This document shows positions 46,741-56,258 of a DNA stretch of 64,000 bases, piece by piece (position 1 is the first letter of the stretch; every line of letters starts with the position of its first letter). The translations under genes and the position numbers were made by a program. The DNA is taken from positions 343,018-407,017 of the forward strand of contig NZ_JABEQF010000002.1 of assembly GCF_014174355.1 (NCBI RefSeq). Direction: 5' to 3'. The DNA comes from Gluconacetobacter azotocaptans (GTDB lineage: Bacteria > Pseudomonadota > Alphaproteobacteria > Acetobacterales > Acetobacteraceae). The notes under the pieces are model-generated. The model saw only the letters and a list, made by a program, of their open reading frames with translations, was not told the DNA's origin and ran no database searches.

Positions 46741-48855
46741 ATGCGTTCCATACTCACCCAGCTTGTTCGGGCCCCGGACGGCGCGACGGTCGGGTCCTCT
46801 GACCAGGACCTGCTGTGCATCAACACCATTCGCACCTTGTCGATGGATGGCGTTCAGAAGGCGAAATCCGGTCATCCGGGCACGCCGATGGCGATGGCGC
46901 CCCCGGCCTACGCGCTGTGGCAGAATGTCCTGAGTTACGATCCGGCCGATCCGCTGTGGCCCAACCGCGATCGTTTCGTGCTGTCCATCGGCCATGCGTC
47001 GATGCTGATCTATTCGCTGATCTACCTGGCCGGCGTGCGGGACGTGAAGCACGGCAAGGTGCTCGATGCGCCGTCGCTGACGCTGGAGGACCTGACCCGG
47101 TTCCGTCAGCTCGATTCCAAGACGCCCGGCCATCCGGAATATCACCACACGGCGGGCGTCGAGACGACGACCGGCCCGCTGGGGCAGGGCTGCGGCAATT
47201 CGGTCGGCATGGCGATGGCCGAGAAATGGCTGGCCGCCCGCTTCAACAAGCCGGGCTTTCCGCTGTTCGACTATCACGTCTACACGTTCTGCGGCGACGG
47301 CGACATGATGGAGGGCGTGGCCAGCGAGGCGGCGTCGACCGCCGGGCACCTGCGTCTGGGCAACCTGACGTGGATCTATGACAGCAACCGGATCTCGATC
47401 GAGGGATCGACCGACATTGCCTTCACCGAGAACGTGCAGAAACGCTTCGAGGGCTATGGCTGGCACGTTCTGGAGGTCAAGGACGCCAACGATCTGGCAG
47501 ATTTCCAGACCAAGCTGGCCGTGGCGAAGGCCGAGACGGCCCGTCCGACTCTGATCATCGTCCATTCGGTCATCGGCTGGGGCGCGCCCAAGAAGGCCGG
47601 CACCGCCTCGGCACACGGCGAACCGCTGGGCGACGAGGAAATCCGCGGCGCGAAGCGGGCCTATGGGTGGCCCGAGGACAAGAGCTTCTACGTGCCCGAG
47701 GGCGTGCTGGAGCATTTCCAGAAGGGCCTGGGCGCCCGTGGCGCCGCGGCCAGCGCCGCGTGGAAGGCGCTATATGCGTCCTATGCCACCGAATACCCCG
47801 AACTGGCGGGCGAACTGGACGAGATCCTGCACAACCGACTACCCGCCGGCTGGGACAAGGACATCCCGGTTTACGAAGCCAGCGCCAAGGGCGTGGCCTC
47901 GCGCCAGAGCTCGGGCGAGGTGCTGAATGCCATCGCGCCGAACTTCCCCTGGCTGATCGGCGGATCGGCGGACCTGTCGCCGTCCACCAAGACCAACCTG
48001 ACCTTCCAGGGCGCGGGCGCGTACCAGCCGCCGGAATGGAATGGCACCTATGGTGGCCGCAACCTGCATTTCGGTGTGCGCGAGCATGCGATGGGCTCGA
48101 TCTGCAACGGGATTTCGCTGTCGGGTATCCGGGCCTACTGCTCGGGCTTCCTGATCTTCTCCGACTACATGAAGCCGCCGATCCGCCTGTCGGCGCTGAT
48201 GAACCAGCCGGTGCTGTATATCTTCACGCATGATTCGATCGGCGTGGGCGAGGACGGACCGACCCATCAGCCGATCGAACAACTGGTGCAGCTGCGGTCC
48301 ACCCCCGGCGTCACGATGATCCGCCCGGGCGATGCGAACGAGGTCGCCGAGGCCTGGCGCACGATCCTGCCCATGACCGACCGTCCGTCGGTGCTGATCC
48401 TCAGCCGCCAGAACCTGCCCACGCTGGACCGTACGGTCTACGCTCCGGCCTCGGGCCTGGCGAAGGGCGCCTATGTGCTGGCCGACAGCGACGGCACCCC
48501 GGACGTCATCCTGATGGCGACGGGCAGCGAGGTCGACCTGGTGGTCAAGGCCTACGAGACGCTGAAGGCCGAAGGGGTGAAGGCGCGCGTGGTGTCCATG
48601 CCGTCATGGGACCTGTTCGAGGCGCAGCCGAAATCCTATCGCGACAGCGTGCTGCCCCCCGAGGTCAGCGGCCGCGTGGCGGTGGAAATGGCCTCGCCGA
48701 TCGGTTGGGACCGCTATGTCGGGCTGACCGGTTCGATCATCGCCATGCAGTCGTTCGGTGCCTCGGCCCCCGCCGACCAGCTGATGAAGAAATTCGGCTT
48801 TACGGTCGAGGCCGTCCTGGCGGAAGCCCGCAAGCAGGCAGGCAAGGCAGGCTGA
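46741..48855 (+). CDS. tkt: Transketolase
   Basis: Thiamine-diphosphate enzyme of the non-oxidative pentose phosphate pathway that moves two-carbon units between sugar phosphates. The 704-residue length is slightly longer than E. coli TktA. Visible: LSMDGVQKAKSGHPGTPMAMAP, TTGPLGQGCGNSVGMAMAEK, the ThDP motif GDGDMMEGVASEAAS with the metal site, and the catalytic glutamate in FGVREHAMGSI, plus IFTHDSIGVGEDGPTHQP. GGAGA precedes the ATG. First gene of the pentose phosphate run. Confidence 0.96.
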   Translation: MRSILTQLVRAPDGATVGSSDQDLLCINTIRTLSMDGVQKAKSGHPGTPMAMAPPAYALWQNVLSYDPADPLWPNRDRFVLSIGHASMLIYSLIYLAGVRDVKHGKVLDAPSLTLEDLTRFRQLDSKTPGHPEYHHTAGVETTTGPLGQGCGNSVGMAMAEKWLAARFNKPGFPLFDYHVYTFCGDGDMMEGVASEAASTAGHLRLGNLTWIYDSNRISIEGSTDIAFTENVQKRFEGYGWHVLEVKDANDLADFQTKLAVAKAETARPTLIIVHSVIGWGAPKKAGTASAHGEPLGDEEIRGAKRAYGWPEDKSFYVPEGVLEHFQKGLGARGAAASAAWKALYASYATEYPELAGELDEILHNRLPAGWDKDIPVYEASAKGVASRQSSGEVLNAIAPNFPWLIGGSADLSPSTKTNLTFQGAGAYQPPEWNGTYGGRNLHFGVREHAMGSICNGISLSGIRAYCSGFLIFSDYMKPPIRLSALMNQPVLYIFTHDSIGVGEDGPTHQPIEQLVQLRSTPGVTMIRPGDANEVAEAWRTILPMTDRPSVLILSRQNLPTLDRTVYAPASGLAKGAYVLADSDGTPDVILMATGSEVDLVVKAYETLKAEGVKARVVSMPSWDLFEAQPKSYRDSVLPPEVSGRVAVEMASPIGWDRYVGLTGSIIAMQSFGASAPADQLMKKFGFTVEAVLAEARKQAGKAG

Positions 48856-48862
48856 TCCCGTT

Positions 48863-48909
48863 GGCCGGGGTCGCACGGGGGCCGGTTTCGGCCGCGTGCG
48901 GACCCGGCC
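48863..48909 (+). terminator. Large hairpin between tkt and tal-pgi
   Basis: Arms of 15 bases (GGCCGGGGTCGCACG and CGTGCGGACCCGGCC, two mismatches) enclose a smaller hairpin GGCCG-GTTT-CGGCC, followed by CGTTTC. It can act as a partial terminator or processing barrier within the operon. Confidence 0.5.
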
Positions 48910-48985
48910 CGTTTCAGAGTCCAGAAAGGCGGAGTCCGACCCACCGGTCGGGGACAATCCGCCATGACATCTAAGGAGCAACACC

Positions 48986-51853
48986 ATGAACGTCGTGCAG
49001 AAGACGGGTGTTCAGGGCGCCACCAATCCGCTCAAGGCGCTTGAATCGTTCGGCCAGTCCCCCTGGCTGGACTTCATCCAGAGGTCCTACACCGAGAACG
49101 GCAGCCTGAAGAAGCTGGTGGACGAGGACGGGCTGAAGGGCGTGACCTCCAACCCGGCCATCTTCCAGAAGGCCATGGGGCAGGGGACGGATTACGATCC
49201 CCAGTACAAGGACATCCTGGCCCACAAGATCGTCTCGGCCGGCACCTTGTACGAGACGATGGCCATCGACGACATCAAGGCCGCGACCGCCGTCCTCTAT
49301 CCGGTCTACGAGCAGACCAAGGGCGTGGACGGCTATGTCAGCCTCGAGGTCTCGCCGTATCTGGCCCGCGACACCGCCGGCACGATCGAGGAGGCCCTCC
49401 GCCTGTGGAAGGCGGTCGATGCCCGGAACCTGATGATCAAGATCCCCGGCACCGACGAGGGTGTGCCGGCGGTCCGCGCAGCCATTTCCGAAGGGCTGAG
49501 CATCAACGTCACCCTGCTGTTCGCGCTCGACGCCTACAAGAAGGTGCTCGAGGCGTATATCGCCGGGCTCGAGGACCGTCACGCCAAGGGGCTGCCGGTC
49601 TCGGACATCGCCAGCGTCGCCTCGTTCTTCGTCAGCCGCATCGACGGCAAGATCGACAAGAAGATCGACGACCGCGTGGCGGCCGGCGACAAGGATGCCG
49701 AGGCGCTGAAGGCGCTGCGCGGCAAGGTCGCGATCGCCAACGCCAAGATGGCCTACCAGCATTGGCTGGAAGTGACGGCCAGCCCGCGCTGGCAGAAGCT
49801 GGCGGCCGCCGGCGCGCAGACGCAGCGTCTGCTGTGGGCCAGCACCGGCACCAAGGACAAGGCCTACAGCGACGTGCTGTATGTCGAGGAGCTGATCGGC
49901 CCCGAGACCGTCAACACCATCCCGCCGGCGACGTTCGACGCCTTCCGCGACCACGGCAAGGTCCGTGCCTCGCTGACCGAGGATGTCGAGGGCGCCCGCC
50001 ACGTCATGGCCGAGGCCAAGCGCCTGGGCCTGGACCTCGATGGCGTGACGACGACCCTGGTGAACGAAGGCGTGGCCTCGTTCGCCGATGCGTTCGACGA
50101 CCTGCTGGGCACGGTCGCCACCAAGCAGAACGCGCTGCTGGGCGACGTGCTGACCAAGACGACGGTCGACCTGCCCGCCGAGCTGGACAGCGCCGTCAAG
50201 GCCAGTCTGGACGCCTGGCGCAAGGGCGGCCTGGTCCGTCGCCTGTGGGCGCGCGATGCGACGGTCTGGACCGGCAAGGACGAGGCCCAATGGTTGAAAT
50301 GGCTGGACATCGTCGATGACCGCCTGGCCGACCTGCCGGCGCTGGAGGCTTTCCAGGCCGAGGTGAAGCAGAAGGGCTTCAAGGACATCCTGCTGCTGGG
50401 CATGGGCGGATCGAGCCTTGGGCCCGAGGTGCTGGCCGAGACCTTCGGCAGGCATGAGGGCTTCCCGCATCTTTATGTCCTCGACAGCACCGACCCGCAG
50501 CAGGTCAAGGCGTTCGAGAAGAAGATCGACCTTGCCAACACGCTGTTCATCGTCTCGTCCAAGTCGGGCGGCACGCTGGAGCCGAACATCCTCAAGGCCT
50601 ATTTCTACGATGCGGCCAGGAAGGTGCTGGGCGACAAGGTCGGCGGGCACTTCGTCGCCGTGACCGATCCCGGTTCGCACATGGAAGATGTCGCGAAGAA
50701 GGACGGATTCTGGAAGATCTTCCACGGCGAGAAGCAGATCGGCGGCCGGTATTCCGTGCTGTCGAATTTCGGCATCGTCCCGGCGGCTGCCGCCGGGGTG
50801 CCGCTGAAGGCGTTCCTCGACTCCGCGCTGCATGGGGTCAGGGCCTCGGCCGCGTCTGTGCCGCCGGCGCTGAATCCGGGCGTGCTGCTGGGCACCGTGC
50901 TGGGCGTGGCGGCGACGAAGTTCGGCCGCGACAAGGTGACCTTCGTGACCTCGCACCCGATCCGCGACCTGGGCGCGTGGCTGGAGCAGTTGATCGCGGA
51001 ATCGACCGGCAAGATCGGCCGCGGGCTGATCCCCATCGATGACGAGACGCTGGGAGCCCCGGCACTGTACGGCAAGGATCGCGTCTTCGCGTATCTGCGC
51101 CTGGATTCGCATGCCTGCGCCGAAGAGGACGAAGCCGTGCGTGCGCTGGTCGCGGCGGGTGAGCCGGTGGTGACGATCCACCTGCATGACAAGCGGCAGA
51201 TCGCGCAGGAATTCTTCCATTGGGAATTCGCGACGGCGGTCGCCGGTTCGATCCTGGGGATCAACCCGTTCGACCAGCCGGATGTCGAGGCGTCCAAGAT
51301 CGAAACCAAGAAGCTGACGACCGCCTATAACGAAACGGGCACGCTGCCGGCGGAAGCGCCGTTCGCGACCGACGGCGCCTTCTCGTTCTTCGCCGATGCG
51401 ACCAACGCGGCGGCGCTGAAGGGCGGATCGCTGGCGGACATCCTGAAGGCGCATTTCGGCCGGGTGAAGGCGGGCGACTATGTCGGGCTGCTGGCCTATG
51501 TCGAACGCGACCTTGCGACCCGCGAATGGATCCAGGCGACCCGCCTGACCATCCGCGACGCGCTGAAGGTGGCGACGGCGGCGGAATTCGGGCCCCGTTT
51601 CCTGCATTCCACCGGCCAGGCCTACAAGGGCGGACCCAACAGCGGCGTGTTCCTGCAGATCACCGCCGACGATGTGGCCGACCTGCCGGTCCCGGGCGAG
51701 AAATACACCTTCGGCGTGGTGAAGGCCGCGCAGGCGCGTGGCGATTTCGACGTCCTGGCCGAACGGGGCCGTCGCGCCCTGCGGGTGCATATCAAGGGTG
51801 ACCTGAAATCCGGCCTGGATGCGCTGGGCAAGGCCATCGCCGCTTCCGTCTGA
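48986..51853 (+). CDS. Bifunctional transaldolase / glucose-6-phosphate isomerase
   Basis: A fused enzyme of 955 residues. The N-terminal half (about 1-375) is transaldolase, with DEDGLKGVTSNPAIFQKA and the Schiff-base lysine Lys152 in NLMIKIPGTDEGVP. The C-terminal half (about 390-955) is phosphoglucose isomerase, with MGGSSLGPEVLAETFG, SSKSGGTLEPN (sugar-phosphate site) and GGRYSVLSNFG; the family lysine/histidine parts follow. The fusion is known from acetic acid bacteria and some other groups and lets one protein link the pentose pathway to glycolytic intermediates. AAGGAGC lies ten bases before the ATG. Confidence 0.95.
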   Translation: MNVVQKTGVQGATNPLKALESFGQSPWLDFIQRSYTENGSLKKLVDEDGLKGVTSNPAIFQKAMGQGTDYDPQYKDILAHKIVSAGTLYETMAIDDIKAATAVLYPVYEQTKGVDGYVSLEVSPYLARDTAGTIEEALRLWKAVDARNLMIKIPGTDEGVPAVRAAISEGLSINVTLLFALDAYKKVLEAYIAGLEDRHAKGLPVSDIASVASFFVSRIDGKIDKKIDDRVAAGDKDAEALKALRGKVAIANAKMAYQHWLEVTASPRWQKLAAAGAQTQRLLWASTGTKDKAYSDVLYVEELIGPETVNTIPPATFDAFRDHGKVRASLTEDVEGARHVMAEAKRLGLDLDGVTTTLVNEGVASFADAFDDLLGTVATKQNALLGDVLTKTTVDLPAELDSAVKASLDAWRKGGLVRRLWARDATVWTGKDEAQWLKWLDIVDDRLADLPALEAFQAEVKQKGFKDILLLGMGGSSLGPEVLAETFGRHEGFPHLYVLDSTDPQQVKAFEKKIDLANTLFIVSSKSGGTLEPNILKAYFYDAARKVLGDKVGGHFVAVTDPGSHMEDVAKKDGFWKIFHGEKQIGGRYSVLSNFGIVPAAAAGVPLKAFLDSALHGVRASAASVPPALNPGVLLGTVLGVAATKFGRDKVTFVTSHPIRDLGAWLEQLIAESTGKIGRGLIPIDDETLGAPALYGKDRVFAYLRLDSHACAEEDEAVRALVAAGEPVVTIHLHDKRQIAQEFFHWEFATAVAGSILGINPFDQPDVEASKIETKKLTTAYNETGTLPAEAPFATDGAFSFFADATNAAALKGGSLADILKAHFGRVKAGDYVGLLAYVERDLATREWIQATRLTIRDALKVATAAEFGPRFLHSTGQAYKGGPNSGVFLQITADDVADLPVPGEKYTFGVVKAAQARGDFDVLAERGRRALRVHIKGDLKSGLDALGKAIAASV

Positions 51854-51863
51854 TCAAGTCCCA

Positions 51864-51890
51864 GCCCCGCCCGCCTGTTGCGGGCGGGGC
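51864..51890 (+). terminator. Perfect GC hairpin between tal-pgi and gnd
   Basis: GCCCCGCCCGC-CTGTT-GCGGGCGGGGC, an eleven-pair perfect stem with five-base loop, ten bases past the tal-pgi stop and followed by GTACTGCC, no T-run. It may stop part of the transcripts before gnd or protect the upstream message. Confidence 0.5.
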
Positions 51891-51968
51891 GTACTGCCGG
51901 CCGCCGGACCCTGATCGGGGCGGCTGATGCATGCGCGGCGAGGTTTCGCGCAAAGGAGAAACAAGAAC

Positions 51969-52964
51969 ATGCAAATCGGCATCATCGGCCTTGGCCGCAT
52001 GGGCGGGAACATCGCCGTCCGTCTGACGCGACATGGACATGACGTGGTCCTGTTCGACCGCGACCCCGCCACCGTCGCCAAGGTCGCCGAGCGGACCGAG
52101 GGCGGGCGCGGCATCGCCGCCGGCAGCGTCGAGGATCTGGTCGCCAAGCTGACCGCCGGCCGCAAGATCGTATGGGTCATGCTGCCGTCGGGCGAGATCA
52201 CCGAGGCCGCGGTCCAGCAGCTGAACGGCCTGCTGGGCAAGGATGACATCGTCATCGACGGCGGCAACAGCTATTACAAGGACGATATCCGTCGCGCGGC
52301 CCAGCTATCGGAGAAGGGCATCCACTATATCGACGTCGGCACGTCCGGCGGCGTGTGGGGCCTGGAGCGCGGCTATTGCATGATGTATGGCGGCACGAAG
52401 GATTCGACCGACCATATCGACCCGATCCTCAGCGCGCTGGCGCCGGGCAAGGGCGATGCGCCCCTCACCCCCGACCGCGACAAGCCGGGCCTGGATCCCC
52501 GGGCGGAGCAGGGATACCTGCATTGCGGGCCTGCCGGGTCCGGCCATTTCGTCAAGATGGTCCATAACGGCATCGAGTATGGTATGATGCAGGCCTTCGC
52601 CGAGGGCTTCGACATCATGAAGACCAAGAATTCGGCCATCCTGCCCGAAGACCAGCGCTTCGACCTGAACATGGCCGATATCGCCGAGGTGTGGCGGCGC
52701 GGCAGCGTCGTGTCTTCGTGGCTGCTGGACCTGACGGCGGAAGCCCTGGCCAAGAACGCATCGCTGTCCGAATTCACGGGCGAGGTCGCGGATTCCGGCG
52801 AGGGTCGCTGGACGCTGGAAGCGGCGATCGAGGAATCGGTGCCGGCGCCGGTCATCACCGCGTCGCTGTTCACGCGCTTCCGGTCGCGCACCGGCAATAA
52901 CTACGCCGAGAAGGTTCTATCCGCCATGCGCTTCGGCTTTGGCGGCCACGTCGAGAAAAAATAA
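51969..52964 (+). CDS. gnd: 6-phosphogluconate dehydrogenase (decarboxylating), short type
   Basis: Oxidises 6-phosphogluconate to ribulose 5-phosphate and CO2. The 331-residue length is that of the short bacterial GndA/YqeC-type, often NAD-preferring, compared with about 470 for the E. coli type. Motifs: [13 protein letters not shown] (nucleotide fold), [11 protein letters not shown] and the catalytic Lys and Glu in [26 protein letters not shown] lies ten bases before the ATG. An open upstream extension is ignored. Next gene zwf follows after 52 bp. Confidence 0.94.
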   Translation: MQIGIIGLGRMGGNIAVRLTRHGHDVVLFDRDPATVAKVAERTEGGRGIAAGSVEDLVAKLTAGRKIVWVMLPSGEITEAAVQQLNGLLGKDDIVIDGGNSYYKDDIRRAAQLSEKGIHYIDVGTSGGVWGLERGYCMMYGGTKDSTDHIDPILSALAPGKGDAPLTPDRDKPGLDPRAEQGYLHCGPAGSGHFVKMVHNGIEYGMMQAFAEGFDIMKTKNSAILPEDQRFDLNMADIAEVWRRGSVVSSWLLDLTAEALAKNASLSEFTGEVADSGEGRWTLEAAIEESVPAPVITASLFTRFRSRTGNNYAEKVLSAMRFGFGGHVEKK

Positions 52965-53016
52965 TAAAAATCTCAACGACGGGAACGGGTGGAAACAGGG
53001 CAGGGAAACGTCCGAC

Positions 53017-54555
53017 ATGGATGGAATAGTCGCGTCAGCATCGTCCGAGATACAGGGGGCCGGCGCGGGAACGCAGCCACGGCCGGCCCCGCCCTGTACC
53101 TTTGTCGTCTTCGGCGGCGGGGGAGACCTGACGAAGCGGCTGCTGGTGCCCGCGATCTACAATCTGGCCTGCGCCGGATTGTTGGATGACGGGTTTTCCA
53201 TCGTCGCCGTCGACTGGGCCGAATTGTCGAGCGACATCCTGCGCGCCCAGTTCCACGATGCCCTGCAGGAATTCGTAGCGCGGCGCGGCACTTCGGCGAC
53301 CGTGCTGCGCGACGACATCTGGCAGTGGCTGCACACCCGCGTCACCTACCTGCGCGGGTCGTTCGAGGAAGCGGAAACCTACGACTGGCTGGCGCAGCGT
53401 GTCGGCGGGGGCAACGCGGTGTTCTACCTGGCGGTCGCCGCGCGCTTCTTCGGCCCCATCGTGGACAATCTGGGCACGTCAGGCCTGACCGAGGAGGCCG
53501 ACGGCGCCTATCGTCGGGTGATCGTGGAAAAGCCGTTCGGGCATGACCTGAAGTCCGCGCGCGAACTCAACACCCGCCTGCTGGGCACCCTGCGGGAACG
53601 GCAGATCTACCGGATAGATCATTACCTGGGCAAGGAAACGGTCCAGAACATCATGGCCCTGCGGTTTTCCAACGGCTTTTTCGAACCGTTGTGGAACCGG
53701 CAGAATATCGACCATGTCCAGATCACGGCGGCCGAAACCGTGGGCGTGGAAAAGCGCGGCCGGTTCTATGAAGGGACCGGCGCGCTGCGCGACATGGTGC
53801 CGAACCACCTGATGCAGCTTCTGGCCATGACGGCGATGGAAGCCCCGGTTTCCTTCGATGCCGACGCGGTGCGCGACGAGAAATCGAAGGTCCTGAAGGC
53901 GATCCACAGCCTGATGCCCGAGGACGTGGTGCGCGGGCAGTACACGGCCGGGGCGCTGGCGGGCGCGCCCGTGCGCGGCTATCGCGACGAACCCGACGTG
54001 GCGCCGGAGTCCCGGACCGAGACCTATGTCGCGATGAAGCTGAATATCGACAATTGGCGCTGGGCCGGGGTGCCGTTCTATCTGCGCACCGGCAAGCGGC
54101 TGGCGGTGCGCAAGACCGAGATCGCCATTCATTTCCGGCACGCGCCGTATGCGCTGTTCCGCGACACGCCGGTCGAACGGCTCACGCCCAATATCATGAT
54201 CATGCATATCCAGCCGACCGAAGGCGTCACCATGCAGTTCGGCGCCAAGATCCCGGGGCCCACGGTCCGGCTGGGCGGCGTGCGCATGAAGTTCGATTAC
54301 TCGGAATGGTTCAGCGAGGGGCCGAGTACCGGCTACGAAACCCTGATCTACGACTGCATGACGGGGGATGCGACGCTGTTCCAGCGTGCCGACAATATCG
54401 AGGCCGGGTGGCGCGCCGTACAGCCGGTGCTGGATTGGTGCGACCGGCCGGAAGAGGCGCCGCTGTGTTCCTATGCCGCCGGGTCGGCCGGCCCGGTCGA
54501 GGCCGACGCGCTGCTGGCGCGGGACGGGCGGCACTGGCTGGGACTGACGGCATGA
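53017..54555 (+). CDS. zwf: Glucose-6-phosphate 1-dehydrogenase
   Basis: Oxidises glucose 6-phosphate to 6-phosphoglucono-lactone, making NADPH (or NADH in some relatives). The 512-residue protein has an N-terminal nucleotide fold with FGGGGDLTKRLLVPAIYNL, where the usual GASGDLxKRK has a glycine in the second and third places, then the active-site YRIDHYLGKETVQNI and RFEPLWNR-type FEPLWNRQNIDHVQI. AGGGA lies ten bases before ATG 53017. The stop overlaps the next gene. Confidence 0.95.
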   Translation: MDGIVASASSEIQGAGAGTQPRPAPPCTFVVFGGGGDLTKRLLVPAIYNLACAGLLDDGFSIVAVDWAELSSDILRAQFHDALQEFVARRGTSATVLRDDIWQWLHTRVTYLRGSFEEAETYDWLAQRVGGGNAVFYLAVAARFFGPIVDNLGTSGLTEEADGAYRRVIVEKPFGHDLKSARELNTRLLGTLRERQIYRIDHYLGKETVQNIMALRFSNGFFEPLWNRQNIDHVQITAAETVGVEKRGRFYEGTGALRDMVPNHLMQLLAMTAMEAPVSFDADAVRDEKSKVLKAIHSLMPEDVVRGQYTAGALAGAPVRGYRDEPDVAPESRTETYVAMKLNIDNWRWAGVPFYLRTGKRLAVRKTEIAIHFRHAPYALFRDTPVERLTPNIMIMHIQPTEGVTMQFGAKIPGPTVRLGGVRMKFDYSEWFSEGPSTGYETLIYDCMTGDATLFQRADNIEAGWRAVQPVLDWCDRPEEAPLCSYAAGSAGPVEADALLARDGRHWLGLTA

Positions 54556-55397
54556 GCGCCGATGCGGCGCCCATGGCCCGGGCGGCGCCGTCGGGCAAAA
54601 TCCGGCTGGTGGTGTCGGATATCGACGGTACGCTGGTCACGCGCGACAAGCGCCTGACGCCCGCCGTGCTGGCGGCCGCGCGGTCGCTGCGGGCGGCGGG
54701 GGTGGGGCTGTGCCTGGTCAGCAGCCGCGCGCCACGCGGCATGGAAATGTTCCTCGGCCCGCTGGCGATCGATACGCCCCGCGCGGGGCTGAACGGCGGG
54801 CTGATCGCCATGCCGGACGGCACCATCGTCTCGCGCCTGTCGCTGGACCCCGATGCGGTGCGGCAATCGGTCGAAATCCTGCAGGCCCACCGGGTAGACC
54901 CATGGCTGTTCATCGGCCATGACTGGATGGTGACCGACCCCGCCGGCCCCTATGTTGCGCGCGAGCGCCAGGTGGTGCAGACCGATCCGGTGGTCGTGCC
55001 CGATTTCGACGCCCACACCCATAATGTCGGCAAGATCATGGGGGCGTCGTCCGACTATCCGCTGCTGGCGCGGATGGAGGCCGAGATCGGTGCCCTGCTG
55101 GCCGGCCGCGCCAGCGTGCATCGCTCGTCGGATTACTATCTCGACATCACCCATTCGCGCGCGAACAAGGGCTATGCAGCATTAGAACTGGCGCGCCTGA
55201 TGAATGTTGATATCGGAGAAGTTGCGTGCATCGGCGATATGTACAATGACGTGCCGATGCTGGACGAGGCCGGGGTGGCGATCGCGATGGGCAATGCCCC
55301 CGACGGGGTCAAGGCCCACGCCCATTTCGTGACCGCCAGCAACGAGCAGGATGGCTGGGCGCATGCGATTGAACGCTATGTCCTGCCGCGGGTCTGA
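54552..55397 (+). CDS. Cof-type HAD phosphatase, first of a tandem pair
   Basis: Magnesium-dependent sugar-phosphatase-like HAD enzyme (281 residues). Motif I is VSDIDGTLVT, motif III lysine lies in HSRANKGYAALELA, and motif IV is CIGDMYNDVPMLDEAG; a C2b cap lies between. It starts on the zwf stop (ATGA). The next gene is a paralogue. Sited between zwf and pgl, it could remove phosphate from a pathway side product or intermediate; the exact substrate cannot be read. Confidence 0.9.
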   Translation: MSADAAPMARAAPSGKIRLVVSDIDGTLVTRDKRLTPAVLAAARSLRAAGVGLCLVSSRAPRGMEMFLGPLAIDTPRAGLNGGLIAMPDGTIVSRLSLDPDAVRQSVEILQAHRVDPWLFIGHDWMVTDPAGPYVARERQVVQTDPVVVPDFDAHTHNVGKIMGASSDYPLLARMEAEIGALLAGRASVHRSSDYYLDITHSRANKGYAALELARLMNVDIGEVACIGDMYNDVPMLDEAGVAIAMGNAPDGVKAHAHFVTASNEQDGWAHAIERYVLPRV

Positions 55398-55433
55398 AGG
55401 GGCCGGGCGGGTGAAGAGATTGAGGAAGCGGGT

Positions 55434-56258
55434 ATGATCGCGGGGAAGGCCGGGCCGATCCGGCTGGTGCTGGCGGATGTCGACGGTACGCTGGTCACGC
55501 GCGAAAAGATCCTGACCCCGCGCGCGATCCGCGCGGTCGACCGCCTGCGCGAACGTGGAATCCTGTTCGCCATCACCAGCGGCCGCCCGCCGCTGGGCAT
55601 GAAGATGGTGACCGAGCCGCTGCGGATCGACCAGCCGATCGCCGGGTTCAACGGCGGGATGATCGTGCGTCCCGATTTTTCGGTGATCGAGGCCCATACC
55701 CTGACGCCGGAGGTCGCGCGCCGCACGCTGGGTATCCTGCGCGACCACAAGGTCGACCCCTGGGTCTATAACGGCAATGACTGGATCGTCTCGAACCCCG
55801 AGGCCCCGCATGTCGCCCGCGAGCAATGGACGGTGAAATTCCCCCCCAAGGTCGCCGCCGACGTGGGCGCGGCGCTGGACCAGGTGGTGAAGATCACGGG
55901 CGTCAGCGACGACCTGGAACTGATGAAGCGGGTCGAGCACGATTTGCAGGAAGCGCTGGGCGATGCGGCATCGGCCGCGCGGTCGCAGCCTTATTATGTC
56001 GACGTCACGCATCACGACGCCAACAAGGGCGGGGTGGTGATGGCGCTGGAACGGCTGCTGGGCGTGCCGGCGGCGCAGATGGCGACGCTGGGCGATCAGC
56101 CGAACGACGTGCTGATGTTCCGGCGCAGCGGCCTGTCCATCGCCATGGGCCAGGCCAATGACGAGGTGAAGGCACAGGCCACCCACGTCTCGACCTCGTC
56201 GGAGGAGGAAGGGTTCGCGGTGGGTGTCGAACGTTATATTCTGGGAGATGAAGCCTGA
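55434..56258 (+). CDS. Cof-type HAD phosphatase, second of a tandem pair
   Basis: A 274-residue paralogue of the gene before it with the same order: LADVDGTLVT (motif I), HHDANKGGVVMALERL (Lys region), LGDQPNDVLMFRRSGLSIAMGQA (motif IV, both Asp kept). The two align over the whole length, implying local duplication with later divergence in the cap, where substrate is decided. 36 bp separate it from the first; its stop overlaps the pgl start (TGATG). Confidence 0.9.
   Translation: MIAGKAGPIRLVLADVDGTLVTREKILTPRAIRAVDRLRERGILFAITSGRPPLGMKMVTEPLRIDQPIAGFNGGMIVRPDFSVIEAHTLTPEVARRTLGILRDHKVDPWVYNGNDWIVSNPEAPHVAREQWTVKFPPKVAADVGAALDQVVKITGVSDDLELMKRVEHDLQEALGDAASAARSQPYYVDVTHHDANKGGVVMALERLLGVPAAQMATLGDQPNDVLMFRRSGLSIAMGQANDEVKAQATHVSTSSEEEGFAVGVERYILGDEA

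Noticed and set aside
48971..51790. Long minus-strand open frame opposite tal-pgi (939 codons)
   Set aside because: Mirrors tal-pgi almost exactly and has shadow composition.
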